In this document: in pieces, positions 50,154 to 58,340 of the stretch
Layout: each line of letters opens with the position of its first letter
How positions within the stretch are numbered: the first letter of the stretch is position 1
NCBI RefSeq assembly: GCF_036226605.1
Contig: NZ_CP109000.1
Coordinates: forward strand, 7,250,501 to 7,314,500
DNA length: 64,000 nucleotides
Direction of reading: 5' to 3'
DNA from: Streptomyces sp. NBC_00704
GTDB taxonomy: Bacteria; Actinomycetota; Actinomycetes; Streptomycetales; Streptomycetaceae
Notes under the pieces: generated by a model
Seen by the model: only the letters and a program-made list of their open reading frames with translations
What the model was told of the DNA's origin: nothing
The model's database searches: none
Translations under genes and position numbers: made by a program

Positions 50154-53100
50154 ATGACCGCAGACACGGGCACGGGCGGCGGGGCGTGGGTGGTGACCGG
50201 CGAACCCGGCGGCGGCCGTACGTCCTTCCTGGAGAACGCCGCCCGCGCCGCCCGCGCCGCCCGCTCGTCCCCGGCCCCGGCCGTGGTCCGCGTCGCGGGC
50301 GACCCGGCGGCGTCGGCCGCGCCGCTGAGCGGGCTGCGCGCACTGCTGCGGGCCCTCGGCGCACCGGCCGAAGGGCGTCCGGACGCGGACGCCCCGGACG
50401 CGCCCGGCGCGGTCCTCCTCACGGCGTTGCGCGCCGCGTCGGCCGAAGCGCCCCTGCTGGTGTGCGCCGACGACGCGCATCTGTGGGACGCGGCCACCCG
50501 TGCCGCGGTGGGTCGTGCCGCCCGACGCCTGCGCGCCGACGGCCCGGTCCGCGTGCTGCTCAGCGTGGCGGGACACCGTGCCGTCGACGCAGAGTTCGCC
50601 GGACTGCCGGTGGTCCGCGTCGCCCCGCTCCCGCCGGCGGAGGCGGCCGCCCTGGTGGAGGAGGCCGCGGGCGGGGCCGTCGACCGCGCGGTCCGCGACG
50701 CACTCGTGGACGCCGCGGACGGGAACCCGGCGCTGCTGCTGGCCATGGTCCGGCGGCTGTCGCCCGCCCGGCTGCGCGGCCACGGCGCGCCGCTGCCCCC
50801 GCCGGCCGACGCCGAACTGCTGGGCGGCCCGGTGGGCGACCTGCTGACCCGCTGCCCGCCCGACCAGGAGGACCTGCTCCTCACGGTCGCGGCGGCCCTG
50901 CGCGACGGGGACGCGGACGATCCCCGCGACGCCCGCGTCGACATCACCCTCGCTCTGCGGGCGGCGGAACGCCTCGCGACCACGACGCCCGGCCGGGACG
51001 GCACACCGCCGCACACCGCGCCGCCCGGAAGACGCGCGCTGCCCGAGGCGCTCGTCCTGGCCGACGGCGAAGTCGGTTTCCACAGCGGCCTGTTGCGCCG
51101 CGCCGTGTACGCCGCCGCGCGGCCGGAGCGGCGACGCGCCGCGCACCGCGCGCTGGCCGGGGCGCTGGCGGACGCGGGATACGCCGGGCTGCCCGTGCTG
51201 CTCCACCGCGCGCGTGGCACTCCCGCGCCCCGGCCCGCGACGGCCCTGCGGCTGGCCCTCGCCGCCGGTGATCCGGTGCGCGCGGCCTCGCCCGGCCTGC
51301 GCGGCGCGGCGTTCGCCCGCGCCGCGGAACTGGCCGGGGACCAGGTGCGGCGCGCCGAGTGGTGCACGGCCGCCGCGGAACAGGCCCTGCTCGGCGGACG
51401 CACCCACCGGGCCCTGCGACTGCTCGACTCGGCCTTCCTCGCTCCGGGCCCGCCCGGCTCAGGCCCTCTCGACCCGTGCCCTCTCGACCCGTGCCCGGAC
51501 CACCCGTGCCCGGACGGGGCGGCGGCCGCGGCGGTGCGCGGGCGCGTCGAGTACGTGCGCGGCATGACGCTGCTGTGCGACGGGCCGGTGGACGAGGCCC
51601 GGGCGTCCCTGCTGCTGGCCGCCCGCCTCCTGGCCGCGACGGACCCTCGGCAGGCGCAGAACGCGCTGCTGGCCGCCTCGGACGCCGCGTGGGCCGCGGG
51701 CGACGCCGTCGGCTGCCTGCACGCGTTGAGCGGGGGCGGGGAGAGCGCCGTCCGCGCTGACCCGTTCGCCCCGAACAGCCCCTGCGCGCAACCGGTTTCG
51801 GCCGGGCGCAGGACGCTGGTCCGGCTCGGGGGAGGGCGGACGGCCGGAATCGCGGGCGCGGCCGCGGGATCCGGCCTGTCCGCGCACCGGGGCGAGGACG
51901 AGGGCGCCCTGCTGCCGGTGTACCGCGCCGGACTGGGGGCCCTGCTCGAAGGACGGTTCGCGGAGGCGGCGGGACCGTTGCGGCGTCTGGTGTCGGGCGC
52001 CGACCACGCGCGGACGGCCGACGACGCGGAAACGGCCCTGCGCGCGGCTGCCGCGGCGCTGCTGCTGGGCGACCTCGGGGCCGCACGCCGTACCGGCGCG
52101 CGAGCCCTGACCGTCGCCCGGACCGTCGGCGCAACCACGGCGCTCGCACGGGCGCGGGAGTATCTCGCCTACGCCGAACTGCGCTCCGGACGGCACGCGT
52201 TGGCCAGGACCTACGCCGAGGAGGGGCTGCGGACGGCCCTGCGGACCGGACAGGGCAACAAGGCCGCCCAGTACCGCGCGGTGCTGGCCCTGGCGGCCTC
52301 CATCGAGTCCGGGCCGGACCTCGTCGCCCGGTACGCGGGCGACGCGCTGGAGACCGCCCGGCAGCACGGCCTGGTCCAGGCCGCGACGATGGCCGAGTGG
52401 GCGACGGCCCGGGCCGACCTGGCCCGCGGCCGGCCCCGTGAGGCCGCCGACCGGCTCGCACCGCTGGTGCGCCCCGGGACGCGCCGGGGGCACTTCGCGG
52501 TGTGGATGCTCGCGGTTCCCTGCTTCGTCGAGGCGGTGGCGGCCACCGCGGGCCGGCCGCTCGCCGGGCCGCCCGCCGCCGACGGGACCGGGCACGTCCC
52601 CGCAGCCGGCGACGCGACCGGCACGCCCGGCGCGTCCGAGGCCGTCGCGGTCGCCGCCGCCGTCGTGGAGGAGTTCGCCCGCTGGGCCGGGTTCGGCGCC
52701 GACCCCCAGGCCCCCGCCCAACTGCTGCGCTGCCGTGCCCTGCTGGCCCCGGCGGACCGGGCCGACGCCCTCTACCGTGCCGCCGTCGACCTGCACGACG
52801 CGACCGGCGGCGGCGACTTCGAACGCGCCCGCACCGAACTGCTCCACGGCAAATGGCTCCGTCGGCGCCGCCGCCTGCGCGAGGCCCGCGACCGTCTCGG
52901 GGCCGCACTGGTGGGGTTCGAGCGCTGCGGCGCCCGCGTGTGGGCCGACCAGGCGCGCGCCGAACTGCGGGCGGGAGGCGCGGCCCCCGCGGGCCGGGCG
53001 GGCGCCGGGGCCCTGTCCGCGCTGACGCCGCAGCAACTGCGGATCGCCCACTTCGTCGCCGACGGCGCGACCAACCGTGAGGTGGCCCTCACCCTCTCCG

Positions 53101-53201
53101 TCAGCACCCGCACCGTGGACTACCACCTGCGGAAGGTCTTCGCGGCGCTGGGCGTGCGCTCCCGCGTCGAACTGGCGCGCCTGGTCGACAGGGCACGCTA
53201 G
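50154..53201 (+). CDS. large LuxR-family (LAL-type) regulator with ATPase-like domain
   Basis: A 1015-residue regulator. The N-terminal nucleotide-binding domain has a Walker A-like GEPGGGRTSFLEN, where the usual Lys is Arg, and a Walker B LLVCADDAHLWD. The Lys-to-Arg change may weaken ATP binding. A long alpha-helical, TPR-like middle spans about residues 300-920. A C-terminal LuxR helix-turn-helix follows (about 950-1010: LTPQQLRIAHFVADGATNRE, then TLSVSTRTVDYHLRKVF). The middle contains a 15-bp tandem repeat giving Asp-Pro-Cys-Pro units. Such regulators often activate nearby operons or antibiotic clusters. The target is unknown; the lipase gene lies just upstream in the same direction. Confidence 0.88.
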   Translation: MTADTGTGGGAWVVTGEPGGGRTSFLENAARAARAARSSPAPAVVRVAGDPAASAAPLSGLRALLRALGAPAEGRPDADAPDAPGAVLLTALRAASAEAPLLVCADDAHLWDAATRAAVGRAARRLRADGPVRVLLSVAGHRAVDAEFAGLPVVRVAPLPPAEAAALVEEAAGGAVDRAVRDALVDAADGNPALLLAMVRRLSPARLRGHGAPLPPPADAELLGGPVGDLLTRCPPDQEDLLLTVAAALRDGDADDPRDARVDITLALRAAERLATTTPGRDGTPPHTAPPGRRALPEALVLADGEVGFHSGLLRRAVYAAARPERRRAAHRALAGALADAGYAGLPVLLHRARGTPAPRPATALRLALAAGDPVRAASPGLRGAAFARAAELAGDQVRRAEWCTAAAEQALLGGRTHRALRLLDSAFLAPGPPGSGPLDPCPLDPCPDHPCPDGAAAAAVRGRVEYVRGMTLLCDGPVDEARASLLLAARLLAATDPRQAQNALLAASDAAWAAGDAVGCLHALSGGGESAVRADPFAPNSPCAQPVSAGRRTLVRLGGGRTAGIAGAAAGSGLSAHRGEDEGALLPVYRAGLGALLEGRFAEAAGPLRRLVSGADHARTADDAETALRAAAAALLLGDLGAARRTGARALTVARTVGATTALARAREYLAYAELRSGRHALARTYAEEGLRTALRTGQGNKAAQYRAVLALAASIESGPDLVARYAGDALETARQHGLVQAATMAEWATARADLARGRPREAADRLAPLVRPGTRRGHFAVWMLAVPCFVEAVAATAGRPLAGPPAADGTGHVPAAGDATGTPGASEAVAVAAAVVEEFARWAGFGADPQAPAQLLRCRALLAPADRADALYRAAVDLHDATGGGDFERARTELLHGKWLRRRRRLREARDRLGAALVGFERCGARVWADQARAELRAGGAAPAGRAGAGALSALTPQQLRIAHFVADGATNREVALTLSVSTRTVDYHLRKVFAALGVRSRVELARLVDRAR
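51471..51515 (+). repeat. 15-bp tandem repeat encoding a Cys-Pro motif
   Basis: Three 15-bp units (GACCCGTGCCCTCTC and two close variants) are in frame and encode DPCPL, DPCPD and HPCPD. They lie in a low-complexity insertion of the LuxR-type regulator. Length variation would be in frame. Confidence 0.7.
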
Positions 53202-53508
53202 ACGCGACGTCCGGCTCACCCCCTTCCCCCCGCGCGCCGACGAAGCGGGCACCCGTACGCCGGCCCGACCGTCACGCCTCACAGGGACGTGCCCCGTGCC
53301 CAGGACGTGCCCTGGACGCGTCCGAGAGCCGTCCAGGACGCACCCCGGACCCGGCCGCTCGGGCCGCTCCGGCCCGGCCGCGGCCGCGCGGCGGAGCGTT
53401 CGCGCCGAAATCAATCGTGCTCACCCCCTGGGGACCGACCGGACGGTATGCCATCCTTCGGGGCAGGACGAGCCGACGGCGGGACACAGCCCCGGGGGAG
53501 GACCCGCG
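53202..53508. other. 307-bp intergenic region before the PucR-type gene
   Basis: Contains short imperfect repeats around GTGCCC and GTCCAGGACG (53285-53345). TGGACG and CGTCCA form a small inverted repeat. A lower-GC patch, GAAATCAATCG (near 53407), may be the promoter core for the PucR-type gene. No gene is supported. Confidence 0.35.
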
Positions 53509-54864
53509 ATGCATCACGCCCTACGGTCACGGACCGCGTTCCGTCCCGCACCGGCCGCGCCGTCGGCGCCCGCCCTGCGGCAGCACCCGCGGCCCGGCCG
53601 CTCGCTGATCGACGCCGACGCCCTGCGGGTCCTGCACCGCGCGGCCCGCGTGCTCCTGGCGGACCTGCCCGACCTCACCGACCGGCTGGTCGCCGCGCTC
53701 CAGGAGCAGGAGCCCGCCTACCGCGCGACCGTGACCAGCGATCCGGGAGCGACCTGGCAGGAGGTGCACCGCTCGCTGCGGCACAGCGTGTCCTCGCTCC
53801 TCGACCCGCGCGGCAGCCGGGACGCCGCCCGCCGCTGTTCGTGGAAGATCGGCGCGACCCGCGCGGAGCAGGGGCTTCCGCTGGACGCCCTGCTGCACGC
53901 GTTCCGGCTCGGCGGGTCCCTGGTGTGGCAGGGCCTCATCGAGGAGACCTCCCGCTCCGCTCCCGAGGACGTACGGCTGCTCGTCCACGTCGCCTCCGAC
54001 GTGTGGGACTTCGTCGACGAGCACTGCGCCCTCGTCGCCGACGCCTACCGGCAGACCGAGCGGCAGCTCGCCTGGCGGCGGGAGAACCGGCTGCGGCTGC
54101 TCGCGGGCGCGCTCCTCGACGGCGCCTGCCGGATCGCCGACCTGCCGGACACCTCCCACGCGCTGGACCTGCCCGAAGAGGGCCGGTACACGGTCGTGGC
54201 GGTCACCGGCGGCGACCCCTCCGCCGCGGCGGCCGCCCGGGCCGCCCTGGCCCGCGGCCGCCGGGTGTACTGGCACACCGGCGTGGAGGTGGACTACGGC
54301 ATCGTGCTGCTCGCCGGGCACGAGACCACCGACTCCGACGCCGACGACTCCGACATCGACGCCGACGCCCACGTCACTGCCGAGGGGACTTCCGGGGGCG
54401 TGGGTGTGGGCGTGGGCGGGGCCGGCGGGCCGGGCGGGGGCGCCCGGGCGGGTGTCAGCACCGCGGTGTCCGGCCTGGCCGCCGTCGGCGACGCCCGCCG
54501 TCTCGCCGACGTCGCGCTGCGCATGTGCCCGGACGGCGGCGGCGTCGTCCGGCTGACGGACCGTCTTCCCGCCGCGCTGGTCCTCTCCGCCCCCGACCTG
54601 GGCGCGGCGCTGGTCCAGCGGGTACTCGGGCCGCTCGGCGCACTGGAACCGGCCGACGAGGCCCTCCTCCTCGACACCCTGGCGGCCTGGCTCGCCTGCG
54701 ACGGCTCCGCCCAGCGGGCGGGGGAGCGGCTGTACTGCCACCGCAACACCGTCCTGAACCGGCTGCGCCGCTACGAGCAGCTCACGGGACGTTCCCTGTC
54801 CCGGCCGGCCGACCTGGTCGAGATCAGCCTCGCCCTGACGGCCCGCGGCCTGCCCACCGGCTGA
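53509..54864 (+). CDS. PucR/CdaR-type helix-turn-helix regulator
   Basis: A 451-residue regulator. The N-terminal half is helical with LHRAARVLLADLPDLTDRLV and the RsbR-like segment TRAEQGLPLDALLHAFRLGG, typical of PucR N-terminal domains. A GGDEF-like middle domain runs from about residue 220 and carries an unusual insertion: an Asp-rich DSDADDSDIDADAH stretch followed by a Gly/Val-rich one. The C-terminal HTH_30 domain contains DTLAAWLACDGSAQRAGERL and YCHRNTVLNRLRRYEQLTGR. PucR regulators often control purine or amino-acid uptake and catabolism. It lies 955 bp before a branched-chain-type ABC operon and may regulate it. GGGGGAGG precedes the ATG. Confidence 0.9.
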   Translation: MHHALRSRTAFRPAPAAPSAPALRQHPRPGRSLIDADALRVLHRAARVLLADLPDLTDRLVAALQEQEPAYRATVTSDPGATWQEVHRSLRHSVSSLLDPRGSRDAARRCSWKIGATRAEQGLPLDALLHAFRLGGSLVWQGLIEETSRSAPEDVRLLVHVASDVWDFVDEHCALVADAYRQTERQLAWRRENRLRLLAGALLDGACRIADLPDTSHALDLPEEGRYTVVAVTGGDPSAAAAARAALARGRRVYWHTGVEVDYGIVLLAGHETTDSDADDSDIDADAHVTAEGTSGGVGVGVGGAGGPGGGARAGVSTAVSGLAAVGDARRLADVALRMCPDGGGVVRLTDRLPAALVLSAPDLGAALVQRVLGPLGALEPADEALLLDTLAAWLACDGSAQRAGERLYCHRNTVLNRLRRYEQLTGRSLSRPADLVEISLALTARGLPTG

Positions 54865-54920
54865 GAGACGCCCCCGCCCGAACCGGTCTCCGGCAGCACC
54901 GGTCCCCGTATGTGCCGGCC

Positions 54921-55020
54921 CCCGGCCGGTCCGTTGCCCACCCGGCCGGTCCGTTGCCCACCCGCCCGCGCCGGTTCCCACCCGCCCGCGCCGGTTCCCG
55001 CCCGCCCGCGCCGGTTCCCG
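54921..55020. repeat. five 20-bp tandem repeats, C-rich
   Basis: Two copies of CCCGGCCGGTCCGTTGCCCA (starts 54921, 54941) are followed in exact register by three copies of CCCGCCCGCGCCGGTTCCC plus A or G (starts 54961, 54981, 55001). The units have the same length but two sequence types. They begin a nearly 1-kb non-coding C-rich block after the PucR gene. Confidence 0.9.
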
Positions 55021-55030
55021 CCGGTCCCAG

Positions 55031-55665
55031 GCCGGGCCGTCGCCCGGCCCTCCCGCCGCCCACCCGCCCGCGCCGGCCCCGCCCATCCGCCGCCCACTTG
55101 CCCGCGCCGCCCACCTGCCGCGCCGCCCACCTGCCTGCGCCGCCCATCCGCCCGCGCCGGCCCCGCCCATCCGCCGCCCGCCGCCCGCTTGCCCGCGCCG
55201 CCCACCTGCCGCGCCGCCCACCTGCCTGCGCCGCCCACCCGCCCGCGCCGGCCCCGCCCATCCGCCGCCCGCCGCCCGCCGCCCGCTTGCCCGCGCCGCC
55301 CACCTGCCGCGCCGCCCACCTGCCTGCGCCGCCCACCCGCCCGCGCCGGCCCCGCCCATCCGCCGCCCGCCGCCCGCTTGCCCGCGCCGCCCACCTGCCG
55401 CGCCGCCCACCTGCCTGCGCCGCCCACCCGCCCGCGCCGGCCCCGCCCATCCGCCGCCCGCCGCCCGCTTGCCCGCGCCGCCCGCTTGCCCGCGCCGCCC
55501 ACCTGCCGCGCCGCCCACCTGCCTGCGCCGCCCATCCGCCCGCGCCGGTTCCCGCCCGCGCCGGCCCCCGCCGGGCCGTCGCCCGACCCTCCCGCCGCCC
55601 ACCCGCCCGCGCCCGCCCCCGGCCGGGCCGTCGCCCGGCCCTCCCGCCGTCCACCCGCCCCCGCG
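55031..55665. repeat. repeated 44-bp segment bracketing the 91-bp array
   Basis: A segment beginning GCCGGGCCGTCGCCC and running through a CCCTCCCGCCG(C/T)CCACCCGCCC core occurs at 55031, 55570 and 55622. One copy lies before and two lie after the 91-bp array, with the last two 52 bp apart. They differ at only a few bases. This boundary suggests that the array expanded between related sequences. Confidence 0.8.
55062..55548. repeat. 91-bp tandem repeat array, about five copies
   Basis: The marker TTGCCCGCGCCGCCCACCTG recurs at 55098, 55189, 55287, 55378 and 55486, giving steps of 91, 98, 91 and 108 bp. The 98-bp step contains one extra 7-bp GCCGCCC unit. The 108-bp step contains an extra 17-bp TTGCCCGCGCCGCCCGC unit. 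The plus strand is extremely C-rich and the minus strand G-rich, with many GGGCGG runs that could form G-quadruplexes. Because 91 is not a multiple of three and no stops occur, the long open frames across it are artefacts. The function is unknown. Confidence 0.9.
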
Positions 55666-55819
55666 TGGCGTCTGGGCAGCCGCACAAGCCGTCCGACCTC
55701 CCGTTGGGGCGGCGCAGCGACCCCGGCTCCGTGCCTGTACCGGCGGGCGCCGCCCGTGCTGTCGTGGGCTCCCTTCCCCCGAAACGCCGTGCCCGTCGGC
55801 ACGGCCCCGAGGAGCCGCG

Positions 55820-56602
55820 ATGCCCGAAGCACCCCCACAGGAGCGGCCCGCGCTGCACGTCGAAGGTCTCGACGTGACGTACGGGAGGGCCTTGTCGGCC
55901 CTGCGTTCCGTGTCCCTGAGCGTCCCGCACGGCGCGGTGGTGGCGCTGCTCGGCGCCAACGGCGCCGGCAAGTCCACGCTGCTGCGGGCGGTGTCGGGCA
56001 CCCTGCGTCTGCACCGCGGCGCCGTCACCGCCGGCCTCGTCCGCTACGGGGAGACCGTCCTGGACGGCCGCGACCCGGTCGCGGCGGTGCGGGCCGGCGT
56101 CGTCCAGGTCCCGGAAGGGCGCCGTGTCTTCGCCGGTCTGACCGTCGAGGAGAACCTGCGCTCCGGCGGACTCGGCCTCGGACGGCGGGCCCCCGCGCAG
56201 GTCCGCGAGGCCCGGGACCGCGTGTACACGCTCTTCCCCGTGCTCGCCGAGCGCGGACGCCAGCAGGCGGGGCTGCTGTCCGGCGGCGAGCAGCAGATGC
56301 TCGCCATCGGCCGGGCCCTGATGGCGGCGCCCCGGCTGCTGCTGCTCGACGAGCCCTCCCTGGGCCTCGCGCCGCGCATGGTGTTCCGGATCGCCGAGGT
56401 GATCCGCGAGATCAACGCCCAGGGCACGGCCGTCCTGCTGGTCGAGCAGAACGCGGGCATGGCCCTGTCGCTCGCCAGCCACGCCCACGTCCTGGAGGTG
56501 GGGGAGATCCGGCTCTCCGGACCGGCCGACGACCTCGCCCGCACCGACGCGGTACGCCGCCTCTACCTCGGCGACCCGGCCGGCGACCAGGGGGCCGCGT
56601 GA
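55820..56602 (+). CDS. branched-chain-type ABC transporter ATP-binding protein (LivF-like)
   Basis: A 260-residue ATPase. Walker A is LLGANGAGKSTLLRAV, the signature motif is LLSGGEQQMLAIGRAL, and Walker B is LLLLDEPSLGLAPRMV, followed by the H-loop region VLLVEQNAGMAL. The EQNxxxAL ending with Gln-Asn in place of His is typical of LivF. GAGGAG precedes the ATG. It is first of five overlapping genes; the next begins inside its stop codon (GTGA). With the LivG-like partner it powers uptake through the LivH/LivM channel. The substrate could be an amino acid, amide or urea-like compound. Confidence 0.93.
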   Translation: MPEAPPQERPALHVEGLDVTYGRALSALRSVSLSVPHGAVVALLGANGAGKSTLLRAVSGTLRLHRGAVTAGLVRYGETVLDGRDPVAAVRAGVVQVPEGRRVFAGLTVEENLRSGGLGLGRRAPAQVREARDRVYTLFPVLAERGRQQAGLLSGGEQQMLAIGRALMAAPRLLLLDEPSLGLAPRMVFRIAEVIREINAQGTAVLLVEQNAGMALSLASHAHVLEVGEIRLSGPADDLARTDAVRRLYLGDPAGDQGAA

Positions 56603-57447
56603 AGCTCCGCGCCGCCGCCGGTCCCACCACCCGCCCTGCCGCCGGTCCCGCTCCCGGACGCCCGCAGGGGCCGCCGCCCGAACTGAGCGTGCGGGACGTG
56701 ACCGTGCGCTTCGCCGGCCTGACCGCCCTGGACACGGTGTCCTTCACCGTCGCCCCGGGTACCGTGCACGCCCTGATCGGCCCCAACGGCGCGGGCAAGT
56801 CCACCTGCTTCAACGTCCTGTCGGGCCTGTACCGCCCGGCGTCCGGCCAGGTCACGCTCGGCGGCACCCCCCTCACCGGGCTCGCACCCCACCGCGTCGC
56901 CGCCCTCGGCGTGGCCCGCACCTTCCAGAACATCGTCACCACCGAGGGCACCGTGGCCGACAACCTGATGCTCGGCCGGCACGTCCTGTCCCGTGCGGGC
57001 TTCGCGGCGAGCGCGCTGCGCCTGCCCGGCGTCTCGCGCGAGCAGCGCGCCCACCGCGAGCGGGCCCGCGAGATCGCCGAACTCACCGGCCTCGGGGGCC
57101 ACTTCGACACCCCCGTCGGCCTGCTCTCGTACGGCGACCGCAAGCGCGTCGAACTCGCCCGCGCCCTGTGCCTGGAGCCGCGCGTCCTGCTGCTCGACGA
57201 GCCCGTCGCCGGCATGAACGGCGCCGAACGCGCCCGCACCGCAGAGACGGTGGACGCCGTGCGCGCCGAACTCGGCCTGTCCGTCGTGCTGGTCGAGCAC
57301 GACATGGGACTGGTGATGCGCCTCGCCGACGAGGTCACCGTCCTCGACTTCGGCCGCCGCATCGCCCACGGCGCCCCCGACGAGATCCGCCGCCATCCCG
57401 ACGTGCTGCGCGCCTACCTCGGCACGCCCGGAGAGGACCCCGCATGA
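56599..57447 (+). CDS. branched-chain-type ABC transporter ATP-binding protein (LivG-like)
   Basis: A 282-residue ATPase, second gene of the operon. It has a Pro/Ala-rich N-terminal tail of about 28 residues. Walker A is LIGPNGAGKSTCFNVLSG, and the LivG-specific segment GVARTFQNIVTTEGTVADNL follows. The signature region LLSYGDRKRVELARAL carries Tyr and Arg variants of the usual SGGQ. Walker B is LLLDEPVAGMNGAERART, and the H-loop is VVLVEHDMGLVMRLAD. The GTG overlaps the LivF-like stop codon, and its own stop overlaps the next ATG (ATGA). The tail is longer than in typical LivG. Confidence 0.93.
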   Translation: MKLRAAAGPTTRPAAGPAPGRPQGPPPELSVRDVTVRFAGLTALDTVSFTVAPGTVHALIGPNGAGKSTCFNVLSGLYRPASGQVTLGGTPLTGLAPHRVAALGVARTFQNIVTTEGTVADNLMLGRHVLSRAGFAASALRLPGVSREQRAHRERAREIAELTGLGGHFDTPVGLLSYGDRKRVELARALCLEPRVLLLDEPVAGMNGAERARTAETVDAVRAELGLSVVLVEHDMGLVMRLADEVTVLDFGRRIAHGAPDEIRRHPDVLRAYLGTPGEDPA

Positions 57448-58340
57448 CCGCCCTCCTCGACAGCGTCCTCGCCGGCCTGGCCCTGGGCGCGGTGTACGCC
57501 CTGGTCGCGCTCGGCTTCGTCGTCATCTTCAAGGCGTCCGGGGTGCTCGACTTCGCCCACGGCTCGCTGCTGCTGTTCGGCGGCTACCTGATCGCCGTCC
57601 TCCACGACGACCTCGGCTTCGCGGGCGCCCTCGCGGTGTCCGTCCTGGCGACCGCCGCCCTCGCCGGCGCCCTGGACCGGCTGCTGCTGCAACGCGGCGA
57701 CCCCGACCCCAGGGCCGCCCACGTCCAGACGATCGTCACCATCGGCGTGGACATCGTGCTGCTCACCGACCTGTCCCGGCGCATCGGCGGCGACCTGCTC
57801 ACCCTCGGCGACCCCTGGGGCGACTCGGTGACCCGGCTGGGACCCGTGACCGTCGCCGACAGCCGGCTCGCCGCGATCGCCGTCGCCGCACTCGCCATCG
57901 CGGCCGTGTTCGCCCTGTTCCGGTTCACGCCCTGGGGCCTGGCGCTGCGCGCCGCCGCCGAGGACCGGGAAGCGGCCGCCCTCATGGGGGTGCGGCTGAG
58001 CCGGGTGCGGATGCTCGCCTGGTGCCTGGCCGGCGCCCTCGCCGCACTGGCCGCCGTGTTCCTCGCCGCGTTCCCGGCTCCCGGACTGGAGCGCACCACC
58101 GGGCAGATCGCCCTCAAGGCCTTCCCCGCGGCGATCCTCGGCGGCCTCGCCTCCCCGCCCGGCGCCCTGGCGGGCAGCCTGATCATCGGCCTGACCGAAG
58201 CCCTCGCGGCGGGCTACCAGTCCGAACTGCACGTCCTGGGCGACGGGTTCGGCGACGTGGCCCCCTACGCGGTGATGGTGGCCGTGTTGCTGGTGCGGCC
58301 CACCGGGCTGTTCGGCGCGAAGGAGGCCACCCGTGTCTGA
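57444..58340 (+). CDS. branched-chain-type ABC transporter permease (LivH-like)
   Basis: A 298-residue membrane protein with about eight helices. It begins DSVLAGLALGAVYALVALGF and continues with VIFKASGVLDFAHGSLLLFG, the conserved LivH opening with the ASGVLDFAHG motif. The ATPase-contact loop reads LRAAAEDREAAALMGVRLSR at about residues 170-190. The end AVLLVRPTGLFGAK is the family C-terminus. It starts inside the LivG-like stop codon, and its end overlaps the LivM-like start by 8 bp. It forms the channel with the LivM-like subunit. Confidence 0.93.
   Translation: MTALLDSVLAGLALGAVYALVALGFVVIFKASGVLDFAHGSLLLFGGYLIAVLHDDLGFAGALAVSVLATAALAGALDRLLLQRGDPDPRAAHVQTIVTIGVDIVLLTDLSRRIGGDLLTLGDPWGDSVTRLGPVTVADSRLAAIAVAALAIAAVFALFRFTPWGLALRAAAEDREAAALMGVRLSRVRMLAWCLAGALAALAAVFLAAFPAPGLERTTGQIALKAFPAAILGGLASPPGALAGSLIIGLTEALAAGYQSELHVLGDGFGDVAPYAVMVAVLLVRPTGLFGAKEATRV

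Noticed and set aside
55062..55548. CRISPR array
   Set aside because: The 91-bp units are contiguous and nearly identical throughout; there are no distinct spacers and no cas genes.
53527..56488. Long Gly/Arg-rich minus-strand frames across the same block
   Set aside because: They are opposite-strand images of the repeat and of real plus-strand genes, with no ribosome-binding site and random codon use.
53289..57447. Very long Pro/Arg-rich open frames on the plus strand across the repeat block, running into the ABC genes
   Set aside because: The C-rich tandem repeats contain no stop triplets, and the 91-bp period changes frame each copy. The apparent proteins are by-products of composition.
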